Source of the DNA: Nocardioides euryhalodurans
Lineage (GTDB): Bacteria; Actinomycetota; Actinomycetes; Propionibacteriales; Nocardioidaceae
Length of the DNA: 64,000 bases
Assembly: GCF_004564375.1 (NCBI RefSeq)
Contig: NZ_CP038267.1
Span: forward strand, 1,490,501 to 1,554,500
Direction of reading: 5' to 3'
A program made the position numbers and the translations under genes. This document shows positions 10,774 through 19,041 of this stretch, one piece after another. Position 1 is the first letter of the stretch. Each line of letters starts with the position of its first letter. The notes beneath the pieces were generated by a model, which was not told the DNA's origin, did not search any database, and was given only the letters and a program-made list of their open reading frames with translations.

Positions 10774-12426
10774 ATGAGCAGCACCGACACCGCCGACCTC
10801 CTCGACCGCGCCCGCGCCTGGATCGCCGACGACCCCGACGCCGAGACCCGCGAGGAGCTGGCCGCGGTGGTGGCGGACGTCGAGGCCGGGGGCGACGCCG
10901 CCGACCTGGCCGACCGGTTCGACGGGACGCTGGAGTTCGGGACCGCCGGCCTGCGGGGTGCGCTGGGCGCCGGCCCCAACCGGATGAACCGCGCGGTGGT
11001 GGTCCGCGCCGCGGCCGGACTGGCGGCGTACCTCCTGGCGGAGGGTGCCCGCTCCGGCAGCTCCGTGGTGATCGGCTTCGACGCCCGCCGCAACTCCGAC
11101 GTGTTCGCCCGTGACACCGCCGAGGTGATGAGCGGCGCCGGGTTCAAGCCGCTGGTGCTGCCCCGGCCGCTGCCGACCCCGCTGCTGGCCTTCGCGATCC
11201 GCGAGTTGGGCTGCGTCGCCGGCGTCATGGTCACGGCCAGCCACAACCCGCCCGAGGACAACGGCTACAAGGTCTACCTGGGTGACGGCAGCCAGATCGT
11301 GCCCCCGGCCGACACCGGCATCGCCGCGGAGATCGCCGCCGTCGGCGCCGTGGCCGAGGTCCCGCGCGGGCACGCCGGCACCACGCTGGCCGACGACATC
11401 GTCGACCGCTACCTCGACACCGTCGCCGGGCTGGCCGTGGACGGCGCCCGCGACCTGCGGATCGTCTACACGCCGCTCCACGGCGTCGGCGGGACGTCGG
11501 TCCAGCAGGTGCTCGAGACCGCCGGCTTCGACGCTCCCCAGGTCGTCGAGCAGCAGGAGGAGCCCGACGGGGCCTTCCCCACCGTCGCCTTCCCCAACCC
11601 CGAGGAACCGGGAGCGATGGACCTCGCGATGGAGCTCGCGGAGCGGACCGACGCCGACCTGGTCGTCGCCAACGACCCCGACGCCGACCGTTGTGCCGCC
11701 GCGGTGCCCGGCCCGCACGGCTGGCGGATGCTGCGCGGTGACGAGGTGGGCGCCCTGCTGGCCCACCAGCTCCTGCAGCGCGGCAAGCAGGGGACGTACG
11801 CCACCTCCATCGTCTCGTCCTCGCTGCTCGGCCGGATGGCCGCCGCCCACGGCCAGCCGTACGCCGAGACGCTGACCGGCTTCAAGTGGATCGGTCGCGT
11901 CGACGGGCTGGCCTTCGGCTACGAGGAGGCGCTCGGCTACTGCGTCGACCCGGAGCACGTGCGGGACAAGGACGGTGTCTCCGCGCTGCTGCTGCTGTGC
12001 GAGATCGCGGCCGGCGCCAAGGCCGACGGGCGCAGCCTGGTCGACCTGCTCGACGACATCGCCCGCGAGCACGGCCTGCACGCGACCGACCAGCTCTCGG
12101 TCCGCGTCGAGGACCTGGCCGAGATCGCCCGGGCGATGGACACCCTGCGGCGCGAGCCCCCGACCTCGCTCGGCGGCCTCGCCGTGGAGCGCGTCGAGGA
12201 CCTGTCCGCCGGGAGCCCAGACCTGCCGCCGACCGAGGGCCTGCGCTACCGGCTGGCCGAGGGTGCGCGCGTGATCGTCCGGCCGAGCGGCACCGAGCCC
12301 AAGCTCAAGTGCTACCTCGAGGTGGTCGTCCGGGTCGGCGACGAGGACGTCGACGCCGCGCGGATCTCGGCCGCCGGCCGGCTCGACGCCCTGCGCGACG
12401 GCATCAAGGCCGCCGCCGGCATCTGA
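10774..12426 (+). CDS. pmmB: Phospho-sugar mutase (PmmB/PGM2-type), candidate phosphopentomutase
   Basis: 550-residue alpha-D-phosphohexomutase. All four domain signatures are present: catalytic phosphoserine loop TASHNPPEDNGYKVY, metal loop DPDADRC, sugar-binding GDEVG and TGFKWIG/GYEEALGY, and phosphate-binding PSGTEPKLKCYLE. The TASHNP..DNGYKVY form belongs to the clade of B. subtilis PgcA and vertebrate PGM2; PGM2 is known to act mainly as a phosphopentomutase. The window has PNP, deoA and deoC but no DeoB-type phosphopentomutase, so converting (deoxy)ribose-1-P to 5-P is the most economical role. Annotated family name is secure; the pentose specificity is inference. Confidence 0.9.
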   Translation: MSSTDTADLLDRARAWIADDPDAETREELAAVVADVEAGGDAADLADRFDGTLEFGTAGLRGALGAGPNRMNRAVVVRAAAGLAAYLLAEGARSGSSVVIGFDARRNSDVFARDTAEVMSGAGFKPLVLPRPLPTPLLAFAIRELGCVAGVMVTASHNPPEDNGYKVYLGDGSQIVPPADTGIAAEIAAVGAVAEVPRGHAGTTLADDIVDRYLDTVAGLAVDGARDLRIVYTPLHGVGGTSVQQVLETAGFDAPQVVEQQEEPDGAFPTVAFPNPEEPGAMDLAMELAERTDADLVVANDPDADRCAAAVPGPHGWRMLRGDEVGALLAHQLLQRGKQGTYATSIVSSSLLGRMAAAHGQPYAETLTGFKWIGRVDGLAFGYEEALGYCVDPEHVRDKDGVSALLLLCEIAAGAKADGRSLVDLLDDIAREHGLHATDQLSVRVEDLAEIARAMDTLRREPPTSLGGLAVERVEDLSAGSPDLPPTEGLRYRLAEGARVIVRPSGTEPKLKCYLEVVVRVGDEDVDAARISAAGRLDALRDGIKAAAGI

Positions 12427-12430
12427 GCCC

Positions 12431-12757
12431 TCACCTCCGCGAGCTCCGACCGCGGGCGATCTCGGTGCCGAGCGCGTCCAGCCGCTGCTCCCAGAACCCG
12501 CGGAACTGCTCGAGCCACGCGTCGACCTCGCGCATGCCGGTGGGGTCCACGGCGTAGAGGCGTCGGGCGCCCTCGGGGCGTACGGTCGCGAAGCCGCTCT
12601 CGCGCAGCACGCGCAGGTGCTGGGAGACGGCCGGCTGGCTGATGCCGAACTCGTCCGCGATCACCCTCACCACCTCGCCCGAGGCGAGCTCCCCCTCGGT
12701 GAGCAGCTCGAGGATCCGGCGGCGGACCGGGTCTCCGAGGACGTCGAAGGCGTGCAT
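12431..12757 (-). CDS. ArsR family transcriptional regulator
   Basis: 108 residues with an N-terminal winged helix: LGDPVRRRILELL, then EVVRVIADEFGISQPAVSQHLRVLRESGF with the recognition helix at about residues 39-53, and a beta-wing (ATVRPEGARRLYAVD). There are no CxC metal-binding cysteines, so it is not a metal sensor of the usual type. It is the SRPBCC-associated group of ArsR regulators, which commonly control their own operon. Starts 1 base after the stop of the SRPBCC gene, so it is co-transcribed. Confidence 0.9.
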   Translation of the reverse strand: MHAFDVLGDPVRRRILELLTEGELASGEVVRVIADEFGISQPAVSQHLRVLRESGFATVRPEGARRLYAVDPTGMREVDAWLEQFRGFWEQRLDALGTEIARGRSSRR

Positions 12758-12758
12758 G

Positions 12759-13409
12759 TCAGGCCGGCTCCTCCTGACCCGTGTAGAAGGCGAGGGTGCG
12801 GTCGGCCCGCAGCCGTGCGTCGGCGGCCTCGGTGCCGTCGGCGACGTCGGCCTCGTACCAGGCGTCGCTGCTGCGGGTCATGAACGCCCGGCCGGACTCG
12901 CCTGTCGACCACTCCTCCACGGCCGCGGGATCGGCGGCCTCCCCCGTCGCGAGGTGACGCTCCAGCCCGAGCAGGGACAGGTCCCAGCCGATCCCGACCG
13001 CACCGGGACCGTAGCGCTGGGTGTGCTCGTCGAGTGCGTCGGTGTGCATGAGGTGGCGCAGCACCAGGGTGGTCTCCCCGTCCGCTTCCACCAGGTCGAC
13101 CTCGACCCAGCTGATGCCACCCCCGAACTCCCAGGTCACGACCAGCGCCCTCGCGGGGTCGCAGCGCTCGATGGTGCCCTCCGCGTTCCCGGTGAGCTGG
13201 TAGCGGCCGCCCTCGCGCAGGTCCCCGGAGACCGGGGTGAACCAGCGCGAGAGCCGCTCCGGGTCGGTCAGGGCGTCCCAGAGGTCCTCGGCCGTGGTCG
13301 GGTACTGCTGCTCCATCGTCAGCACCCGCGCCGTCGCGCCGCGGTACTCGGTGGTCGTGAGAGCGCGCCGCACGGCGCCGATCTGGTCGAGTGCGTCCGT
13401 GAGGTCCAT
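12759..13409 (-). CDS. SRPBCC (AHSA1-like) domain protein, partner of ArsR regulator
   Basis: 216 residues. The EQQYPTTAEDLWDALTDPERLSRWFTPVSGDLREGGRY stretch is the activator-of-Hsp90-ATPase (AHSA1)-like SRPBCC signature, followed by VTWEFGGGISWVEVDL and TTLVLRH strands. In this family gene pairs with ArsR regulators are very common. Ligand unknown. The ATG at 13409 has no Shine-Dalgarno and lies 6 nt after TAATGT, so the mRNA is probably leaderless. First gene of a two-gene operon. Confidence 0.85.
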   Translation of the reverse strand: MDLTDALDQIGAVRRALTTTEYRGATARVLTMEQQYPTTAEDLWDALTDPERLSRWFTPVSGDLREGGRYQLTGNAEGTIERCDPARALVVTWEFGGGISWVEVDLVEADGETTLVLRHLMHTDALDEHTQRYGPGAVGIGWDLSLLGLERHLATGEAADPAAVEEWSTGESGRAFMTRSSDAWYEADVADGTEAADARLRADRTLAFYTGQEEPA

Positions 13410-13455
13410 GGCCCGACATTAAGTGTTTGTACTTATATTCGTCAAGACTTATAAA
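13410..13455 (-). promoter_or_regulatory. AT-rich promoter and probable ArsR operator
   Basis: On the minus strand TTGACG (13445-13440), an 18-nt spacer and TAATGT (13421-13416) end six bases before the ATG. The plus strand shows ACTTATA twice (13431-13437 and 13447-13453, 16 bp apart) and AAGT-6-ACTT (13421-13434). The repeats bracket the -35 and spacer, as expected for autorepression by the ArsR protein of this operon. The patch is strikingly AT-rich for this genome. Confidence 0.6.
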
Positions 13456-13469
13456 CCGCCTTGCCCTGA

Positions 13470-13506
13470 TTGTCCGCGGGGCCTCCCCCGGCCCTATGCT
13501 GACGGG
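13470..13506 (+). promoter_or_regulatory. deoC promoter: TTGTCC -19- TATGCT, 6 nt before GTG
   Basis: TATGCT at 13495-13500 is followed by six bases and the GTG at 13507; a TTGTCC -35-like element lies at 13470-13475. This arrangement selects the GTG as start over an in-frame ATG at 13423, which falls inside the divergent promoter. Confidence 0.5.
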
Positions 13507-14466
13507 GTGACAACGACCTCCATCAGCGCTGCTGGAGACGTCACGGAGATCACTCGCTCCGACGCTTCCCTGCGGCGCTTCCTCCACGGCCTCCCGGGCG
13601 TCGACCAGGTCGGCGCCGAGGCGCGGGCTGCCGGCCTCGGCACCCGCTCCATCAAGACGACGTCCAAGGCCTACGCGCTCGACCTCGCGATCCGGATGGT
13701 CGACCTGACGACCCTCGAGGGCGCCGACACCGCCGGCAAGGTCCGGGCCCTGGCCAGCAAGGCGATGCGCCCCGACCCGGCCGACCCGAGCTGCCCTGCG
13801 GCCGCCGCCGTCTGCGTCTACCCCGACATGGTCGCCACCGCGAAGCAGACCCTGGGTGACTCCGGCGTCAACGTCGCCGCGGTCGCCACCGCGTTCCCCA
13901 GCGGCCGCGCGGCGATGGACATCAAGCTGGCCGACACCGTGGACGCCGTCGAGGCCGGTGCCGACGAGGTCGACATGGTCATCGACCGGGGCGCGTTCCT
14001 CGCCGGCCGCTACCTCCAGGTCTTCGAGGAGATCGCCCAGGTCCGCGAGGCCTGCGGGGACGCCCACCTCAAGGTGATCTTCGAGACCGGTGAGCTGCAG
14101 ACCTACGACAACGTCCGGCGGATCAGCTGGCTGGCGATGATGGCCGGCGCCCACTTCATCAAGACCTCCACCGGCAAGGTGCAGCCGGCCGCGACGCTGC
14201 CGGTCACGCTGATCATGCTCGAGGCGGTCCGCGACTGGCGCGAGGCCACCGGCCAGATGATCGGCGTCAAGCCCGCCGGCGGCATCCGCACCGCCAAGGA
14301 CGCCATCAAGTACCTCGTGATGGTCAACGAGGTGGCCGGCGCCGACTGGCTCGACCCCCACTGGTTCCGCTTCGGCGCCTCCACCCTGCTCAACGACCTG
14401 CTGATGCAGCGCACCAAGATGACCACCGGTCGCTACTCCGGCCCCGACTACTTCACGCTGGACTGA
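13507..14466 (+). CDS. deoC: Deoxyribose-phosphate aldolase (DERA)
   Basis: 319 residues from the GTG at 13507. Cleaves 2-deoxyribose-5-phosphate to glyceraldehyde-3-phosphate and acetaldehyde by a Schiff base. The active-site lysines are in HFIKTSTGK (Lys219) and VKPAGGIRT; the phosphate loop and DEVDMVIDRG block are intact. Longer than the roughly 220-250 residues of E. coli-type DeoC because of N- and C-terminal extensions, as in many actinobacterial and animal-type DERAs. Followed after 5 bp by an aldehyde dehydrogenase gene, which suggests direct removal of the acetaldehyde product. Confidence 0.95.
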   Translation: MTTTSISAAGDVTEITRSDASLRRFLHGLPGVDQVGAEARAAGLGTRSIKTTSKAYALDLAIRMVDLTTLEGADTAGKVRALASKAMRPDPADPSCPAAAAVCVYPDMVATAKQTLGDSGVNVAAVATAFPSGRAAMDIKLADTVDAVEAGADEVDMVIDRGAFLAGRYLQVFEEIAQVREACGDAHLKVIFETGELQTYDNVRRISWLAMMAGAHFIKTSTGKVQPAATLPVTLIMLEAVRDWREATGQMIGVKPAGGIRTAKDAIKYLVMVNEVAGADWLDPHWFRFGASTLLNDLLMQRTKMTTGRYSGPDYFTLD

Positions 14467-14471
14467 TCGCC

Positions 14472-15920
14472 ATGGCAGACAACAGCAGCCCCTTCGAGTA
14501 CGCCGCCGCTCCCGAGTCGCGCGGCATCGTCGACATCAAGGCGTCGTACGGCCTGTTCATCAACGGCGAGTTCGTCGACGGGCACGGCAAGAGCTTCAAG
14601 ACGATCAGCCCCGCCACCGAGGAGGTGCTCGCGGAGGTCGCCGAGGCCGACCAGGCCGACGTCGACGCCGCGGTCAAGGCCGCCCGCCGTGCCCACTCGC
14701 GCACCTGGGGCCGGATGCCGGGTCGCGAGCGCGCCAAGTACCTCTACCGGATCGCCCGGATCATCCAGGAGCGCGGCCGCGAGCTCGCCGTCCTGGAGTC
14801 GATCGACAACGGCAAGCCGATCAAGGAGTCGCGCGACGTCGACGTCCCCCAGGTCGCCGCCAACTTCTTCTACTACGCAGGCTGGGCCGACAAGCTGGAG
14901 TACTCCGGCTACGGCAGCACGCCGCTCGGCGTGGCCGGCCAGGTCATCCCGTGGAACTTCCCGCTGCTGATGCTGTCGTGGAAGATCGCCCCCGCCCTGG
15001 CCTGCGGCAACACCGTCGTGCTCAAGCCGGCCGAGACCACGCCGCTCACGGCACTGCTGTTCGCCGAGATCTGCCAGCAGGCCGACCTGCCGCCGGGCGT
15101 CGTCAACATCGTCACCGGCGCCGGCACGACCGGCCAGGCCCTCGTCGAGCACCCCGACGTCGACAAGGTCGCCTTCACCGGCTCCACCGGGGTCGGCCGG
15201 GCGATCGCCAAGTCCGTCGCGGGCACCGACAAGAAGGTCACGCTCGAGCTCGGCGGCAAGGCGGCCAACATCGTCTTCGACGACGCCCCCATCGACCAGG
15301 CGGTCGAGGGCATCGTCAACGGCATCTTCTTCAACCAGGGGCACGTCTGCTGCGCGGGCTCCCGGCTGCTGGTGCAGGAGTCGATCGCCGAGGAGCTGCT
15401 CGACCGGCTCAAGCGCCGGATGGCCACGCTGCGCGTGGGCGACCCGCTCGACAAGAACACCGACATCGGCGCCATCAACTCCGCCGAGCAGTTGGGTCGG
15501 ATCCGGGAGCTGTCCGACATCGGCGACGCCGAGGGCGCCGAGCGCTGGTCGCCCGAGTGCGAGCTGCCGAGCAACGGGTTCTGGTTCCCGCCGACGCTGT
15601 TCACGGGCGTCTCGCAGGCCCACCGGATCGCCCGCGAGGAGATCTTCGGCCCCGTGCTGTCGGTGCTGACCTTCCGCACCCCCGCCGAGGCGGTCGAGAA
15701 GGCCAACAACACGCCGTACGGCCTCTCGGCCGGGGTCTGGACCGAGAAGGGCTCGCGGATCCTCAAGGTCGCCAACCAGCTGCGCGCCGGCGTGGTGTGG
15801 GCCAACACGTTCAACAAGTTCGACCCGACGTCGCCGTTCGGCGGCTACAAGGAGTCCGGCTACGGCCGGGAGGGCGGTCGCCACGGCCTGGCCTCGTACC
15901 TCAAGGGAGGCGACAACTGA
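14472..15920 (+). CDS. Aldehyde dehydrogenase, catalytic half of an ALDH16-like pair
   Basis: 482 residues, full-length ALDH fold. Oxyanion Asn in IPWNFPLLM, NAD site KPAETTPL and FTGSTGVGR, general base Glu259 in TLELGGK, nucleophile Cys293 in NQGHVCCAGSR, and the EEIFGPVLSVL block. Position between deoC and a second, shorter ALDH gene that starts within its stop codon (TGATG) suggests oxidation of DERA-derived acetaldehyde to acetate. Bacterial and animal ALDH16 proteins are one chain of about 780-800 residues with a catalytic ALDH domain and a truncated pseudo-ALDH domain; here the two parts (482+292) are separate genes. Substrate and complex formation are inferred. Confidence 0.9.
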   Translation: MADNSSPFEYAAAPESRGIVDIKASYGLFINGEFVDGHGKSFKTISPATEEVLAEVAEADQADVDAAVKAARRAHSRTWGRMPGRERAKYLYRIARIIQERGRELAVLESIDNGKPIKESRDVDVPQVAANFFYYAGWADKLEYSGYGSTPLGVAGQVIPWNFPLLMLSWKIAPALACGNTVVLKPAETTPLTALLFAEICQQADLPPGVVNIVTGAGTTGQALVEHPDVDKVAFTGSTGVGRAIAKSVAGTDKKVTLELGGKAANIVFDDAPIDQAVEGIVNGIFFNQGHVCCAGSRLLVQESIAEELLDRLKRRMATLRVGDPLDKNTDIGAINSAEQLGRIRELSDIGDAEGAERWSPECELPSNGFWFPPTLFTGVSQAHRIAREEIFGPVLSVLTFRTPAEAVEKANNTPYGLSAGVWTEKGSRILKVANQLRAGVVWANTFNKFDPTSPFGGYKESGYGREGGRHGLASYLKGGDN

Positions 15921-16798
15921 TGGCACGGGTCGACGTGCGCAAGACGTACAAGCTCTACATCGGCGGGGCGTTCCCCCGCTCGGAGTCGGGCCACTCCTAC
16001 GCCGCCCTGGACAGCAAGGGGAAGTTCGTGGCCAACGCCGCCAAGGCGTCGCGCAAGGACGCCCGCGACGCCGTCGTCGCCGCCCGGGGTGCCTTCAAGG
16101 GCTGGTCCGGCCGGACCGCCTACAACCGCGCGCAGGTCCTCTACCGGGTCGCCGAGGTCATGGAGGACCGCCGCCCGCAGTTCGTCGAGGCCGTGCGGCA
16201 GTCCGAGGGGCTCACCCCCGCGCGCGCCAACGCGGCCGTCGACGACGCGATCGACCGCCTGGTCTGGTACGCCGGTTGGGCCGACAAGCTGACCCAGGTG
16301 GTCGGCAACGCCAACCCGGTCGCCGGTCCGTTCTTCAACCTCTCCACCCCCGAGCCGAGCGGCGTCGTCGCCGTGGTCGCGCCGGAGGAGTCCAGCCTGC
16401 TGGGGCTGATCAGCGTCGTCGCACCCGTCATCGTGTCGGGCAACACGGCCGTCGTCATGTCGTCGTACACCCGGCCGCTGCCGGCCGTGACCTTCTCGGA
16501 GGTTCTCGCCACCAGCGACGTGCCCGGCGGTGTGGTCAACATCCTGACCGGTGACCCGTCGGCGACCGCCCCGTGGCTGGCCGCCCACATGGACGTCAAC
16601 GGCCTCGACCTGACCGGCCTGGCCGGCCACGACGACGTCGCCACGCTGGCGGTGTCGCTCGAGGAGGCCGCGGCCGAGAACCTCAAGCGGGTCCGTCGTG
16701 CTCCGGCCGCGGTGCCCGACTGGTCGCGCGACCCGGGCCTGGAGCCGATGACGGCGTTCCTCGAGACCAAGACCGTCTGGCACCCCATCGGCGTCTGA
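15920..16798 (+). CDS. Truncated pseudo-aldehyde dehydrogenase, non-catalytic half of an ALDH16-like pair
   Basis: 292 residues. It resembles the N-terminal/NAD-binding part of ALDH: YIGGAFPRSESGHSY, the helix ending YRVAEVMEDRR, WYAGWADKLTQV, and PSGVVAVVAPEESSLLGLISVV in place of the usual PWNFP loop. The protein stops before any catalytic cysteine segment, and no Glu base motif is found. It is not simple gene decay: the frame is intact, starts on TGATG with the upstream gene, and matches the ALDH16 pattern where a second ALDH domain lacks the catalytic Cys and serves in assembly. An in-frame longer open frame reaching to 14951 is antisense-free overlap with the first ALDH and is not used. 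Confidence 0.8.
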   Translation: MARVDVRKTYKLYIGGAFPRSESGHSYAALDSKGKFVANAAKASRKDARDAVVAARGAFKGWSGRTAYNRAQVLYRVAEVMEDRRPQFVEAVRQSEGLTPARANAAVDDAIDRLVWYAGWADKLTQVVGNANPVAGPFFNLSTPEPSGVVAVVAPEESSLLGLISVVAPVIVSGNTAVVMSSYTRPLPAVTFSEVLATSDVPGGVVNILTGDPSATAPWLAAHMDVNGLDLTGLAGHDDVATLAVSLEEAAAENLKRVRRAPAAVPDWSRDPGLEPMTAFLETKTVWHPIGV

Positions 16799-16801
16799 CC
16801 G

Positions 16802-17410
16802 GTGCCTGCGCGCGTCCTCGTCCTCGCCGGTCCCTCCGGGGCCGGGAAGTCTCGCCTCGCCGAACGGCTCGGGCTGCCGGTGCTGCGCCTCGACGACTTC
16901 TACCGGTCGGCGAGCGACGACGGGCTGCCCCTCATCACCGAGGGCGCCAACGCGGGACTGGTCGACTGGGACCACCCCGACTCCTGGTTCCTCGACGACG
17001 CGCTCGACGCCATTCGCACGCTCTGCCGCGACGGCCGGGCACGGGTTCCCGTCTACGACATCGCCCACAGCGGCCGCTCCGGCGAGCAGCTGCTCGACCT
17101 CGACGGTCACCAGGTCTTCGCCGCCGAGGGCATCTTCGCCCAGGAGGTGGTCCCGGCCTGTGAGCGCGAGGGGCTGCTCGAGGCCGCCTACTGCGTCACC
17201 CAGCACCCGATGGTCACCTTCTGGCGCCGGCTCACCCGCGACCTGCGCGAGCACCGCAAGCCTCCGCTGGTCCTGGTCCGGCGTGGCTGGTCGCTGATGC
17301 GGGCGCAGCAGCAGGTCGTCCAGCACGCCGCGGCTCTGGGCTGCCGGCAGGTCAGCCCCGACGAGGCGTTCGCCGAGATCCGCGAGCGGCAGCCGGCCCG
17401 CCGTGGCTGA
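16802..17410 (+). CDS. udk: Uridine kinase-like P-loop kinase
   Basis: 202 residues. Walker A GPSGAGKS at 10-17; LRLDDFYR with the catalytic/substrate Asp; DWDHPDSW, the typical uridine-kinase substrate loop; VFAAEGIFAQE as Walker B region; and a lid RRLTRDLREHRKPP. Phosphorylates uridine/cytidine to nucleotides in salvage. The GTG start is 3 bp after the pseudo-ALDH stop, so it belongs to the deoC operon and links it with the pyrimidine salvage genes cdd and deoA nearby. Confidence 0.85.
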   Translation: MPARVLVLAGPSGAGKSRLAERLGLPVLRLDDFYRSASDDGLPLITEGANAGLVDWDHPDSWFLDDALDAIRTLCRDGRARVPVYDIAHSGRSGEQLLDLDGHQVFAAEGIFAQEVVPACEREGLLEAAYCVTQHPMVTFWRRLTRDLREHRKPPLVLVRRGWSLMRAQQQVVQHAAALGCRQVSPDEAFAEIRERQPARRG

Positions 17411-17936
17411 CTTCCCGGCCGGACTCGCGCAGCCGGACCAGCGGTCCTGCGGTGCGGCCTGCCTGGTGGTCGCCCAGGGGCTCCGCGACCCGGCCTACGC
17501 CGCCCGGGTGGGCTCGCGCGACGGGTTCCGCACGGAGGTGCTGGCGATGCACCGGCGCGTCACGTCCTCCGCCGACGTCAGCGGCACCATGCAGCTGCCC
17601 TGGCCACGAGCCTTCGGGACTCCCCCGTGGGCCGTCGAGCGGCAGCTGGAGGGCACCACGGGTGTCCCGCACCGCGTCCGGCCGACCCGCTGGGGCGACG
17701 CGGCGCCGGCGTACGGCGAGCTGGTCGGGCTCTCCCGTCCGGCTGCGCTCTTCGTCGGCAGCTCGTGGCTGCCACGCCACGTCGTCCTGGTCCTCGACGG
17801 GACCACCGACGGGCTTCGCGTCTACGAGCCGGCCGCAGGCGAGGTCGTCCACGTCGCGCGCGAGCGCTTCGTCGACCACCGCCTCGCCCTGGCTGGCTGG
17901 GACGTCCCGTGGGTGTCGGTGCTCCCCCCGCGGTGA
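17403..17936 (+). CDS. C39-like cysteine peptidase-fold protein, unknown role
   Basis: 177 residues. The QRSCGAACL stretch (Gln13, Cys16) and LPRHVVLVLDG (His126) followed by RVYEPAAGEVVHV are in the order of the Gln-Cys-His triad of papain-like C39/transglutaminase-fold peptidases. No signal peptide or membrane segment is seen, so it is probably cytoplasmic, unlike bacteriocin-export C39 domains. GTG start overlaps the udk stop by 8 bases, implying coupled translation. Target unknown; the peptidase assignment is moderate. Confidence 0.6.
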   Translation: MADFPAGLAQPDQRSCGAACLVVAQGLRDPAYAARVGSRDGFRTEVLAMHRRVTSSADVSGTMQLPWPRAFGTPPWAVERQLEGTTGVPHRVRPTRWGDAAPAYGELVGLSRPAALFVGSSWLPRHVVLVLDGTTDGLRVYEPAAGEVVHVARERFVDHRLALAGWDVPWVSVLPPR

Positions 17937-17937
17937 C

Positions 17938-19023
17938 TCAGCGGGCGCCGAGCGCCGCGTAGCCCGGCTTGATGATGCTGTCGATGATCCGCAGCCGCTC
18001 GTCGAAGGGCAGGAACGACGACTTCATCGCGTTGATCGTGAACCACCGCAGGTCCTCGAGGCGGTAGCCGAACGCCTGCACCAGCGACCACATCTCGTCG
18101 GTCATCGAGGTCCCGCTCATCAGCCGGTTGTCGGTGTTGACGGTGACCCGGAAGCGCAGCTCGGTGAGCAGCCGGATGGGGTGCTCGGCGATCGAGTCGG
18201 CGGCACCGGTCTGGACGTTGGAGGCAGGGCACATCTCGAGCGGGATCCGCTTGTCCCGGACGTACGCCGCCAGCCGGCCCAGCGTCACCGAGCCGTCGTC
18301 GCCGACGGTGATGTCGTCGATGATCCGGACGCCGTGGCCGAGCCGGTCGGCCCCGCACCACTGCAGCGCCTCCCAGATCGAGGGCAGCCCGAAGGCCTCA
18401 CCGGCGTGGATCGTGAAGTGGAAGTTCTCCCGCTGCAGGTACTCGAACGCGTCGAGGTGGCGGGTCGGGGGGAAGCCGGCCTCCGCGCCGGCGATGTCGA
18501 AGCCCGCCACGCCGCGGTCGCGCCACGCGACGGCCAGCTCGGCGACCTCGCGGCTGCGGGCCTGGTGGCGCATCGCCGTGAGCAGCTGGCGTACGACGAT
18601 CCGACCGCCCGTCTCGGCGACGCCCGCGTCGAAGCCCGCCTGGACGGCCGCGACGACGTCGTCGAACGACAGCCCGGCCTCCACGTGCTGCTCGGGCGCG
18701 TAGCGGACCTCGGCGTAGACCACGCCGTCGTCGTCGAGGTCGAGCACGCACTCCTTGGCCACCCGGGTCAGCGCGGCCTCGGTCTGCATCACGGCCACGG
18801 TGTGGTCGAAGGTCTCGAGGTAGCGGACCAGCGACCCGGAGTCCGCGGCCTCGGCGAACCACCGGCCCAGCGCCTCCGCATCACCCTCCGTGCCCGCGGG
18901 CAGCTCGTGCCCGCAGTCGGCGGCGAGCTCGATGATCGTCTGCGGGCGCAGGCCGCCGTCGAGGTGGTCGTGGAGGAGGGCCTTCGGTGCACGGCGCACC
19001 AGGTCGCGGCTGGGAGTGCTCAC
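17938..19023 (-). CDS. add: Adenosine deaminase
   Basis: 361 residues. Deaminates (deoxy)adenosine to (deoxy)inosine, supplying PNP. Zinc site HDHLDG (His18, His20), catalytic HAGEA block, LGHGVR, and the [10 protein letters not shown] strand carrying the last zinc-ligand Asp. GTG start at 19023 is preceded by AAGGA at 7 nt. Its start is only 18 bp from the divergent MaoC gene. The frame continues far upstream but that part is antisense to maoC and other genes. The stop codon is 1 base from the convergent C39-like gene. Confidence 0.95.
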   Translation of the reverse strand: MSTPSRDLVRRAPKALLHDHLDGGLRPQTIIELAADCGHELPAGTEGDAEALGRWFAEAADSGSLVRYLETFDHTVAVMQTEAALTRVAKECVLDLDDDGVVYAEVRYAPEQHVEAGLSFDDVVAAVQAGFDAGVAETGGRIVVRQLLTAMRHQARSREVAELAVAWRDRGVAGFDIAGAEAGFPPTRHLDAFEYLQRENFHFTIHAGEAFGLPSIWEALQWCGADRLGHGVRIIDDITVGDDGSVTLGRLAAYVRDKRIPLEMCPASNVQTGAADSIAEHPIRLLTELRFRVTVNTDNRLMSGTSMTDEMWSLVQAFGYRLEDLRWFTINAMKSSFLPFDERLRIIDSIIKPGYAALGAR

Positions 19024-19041
19024 CCGCCTATCCTTCCACCC
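19024..19041. promoter_or_regulatory. 18-bp divergent start region: add Shine-Dalgarno and maoC -10 share bases
   Basis: Plus strand TATCCT at 19029-19034 lies 7 nt before the maoC ATG and looks like a leaderless -10 box. On the minus strand the overlapping sequence reads AAGGA, 7 nt before the add GTG, a good ribosome binding site. add must therefore be transcribed from a promoter inside maoC. Confidence 0.45.

Noticed and set aside
13423..13506. 28-codon N-terminal extension of DeoC from an ATG at 13423
   Set aside because: Falls in the divergent AT-rich promoter and has low-GC codons; the GTG at 13507 fits a leaderless promoter.
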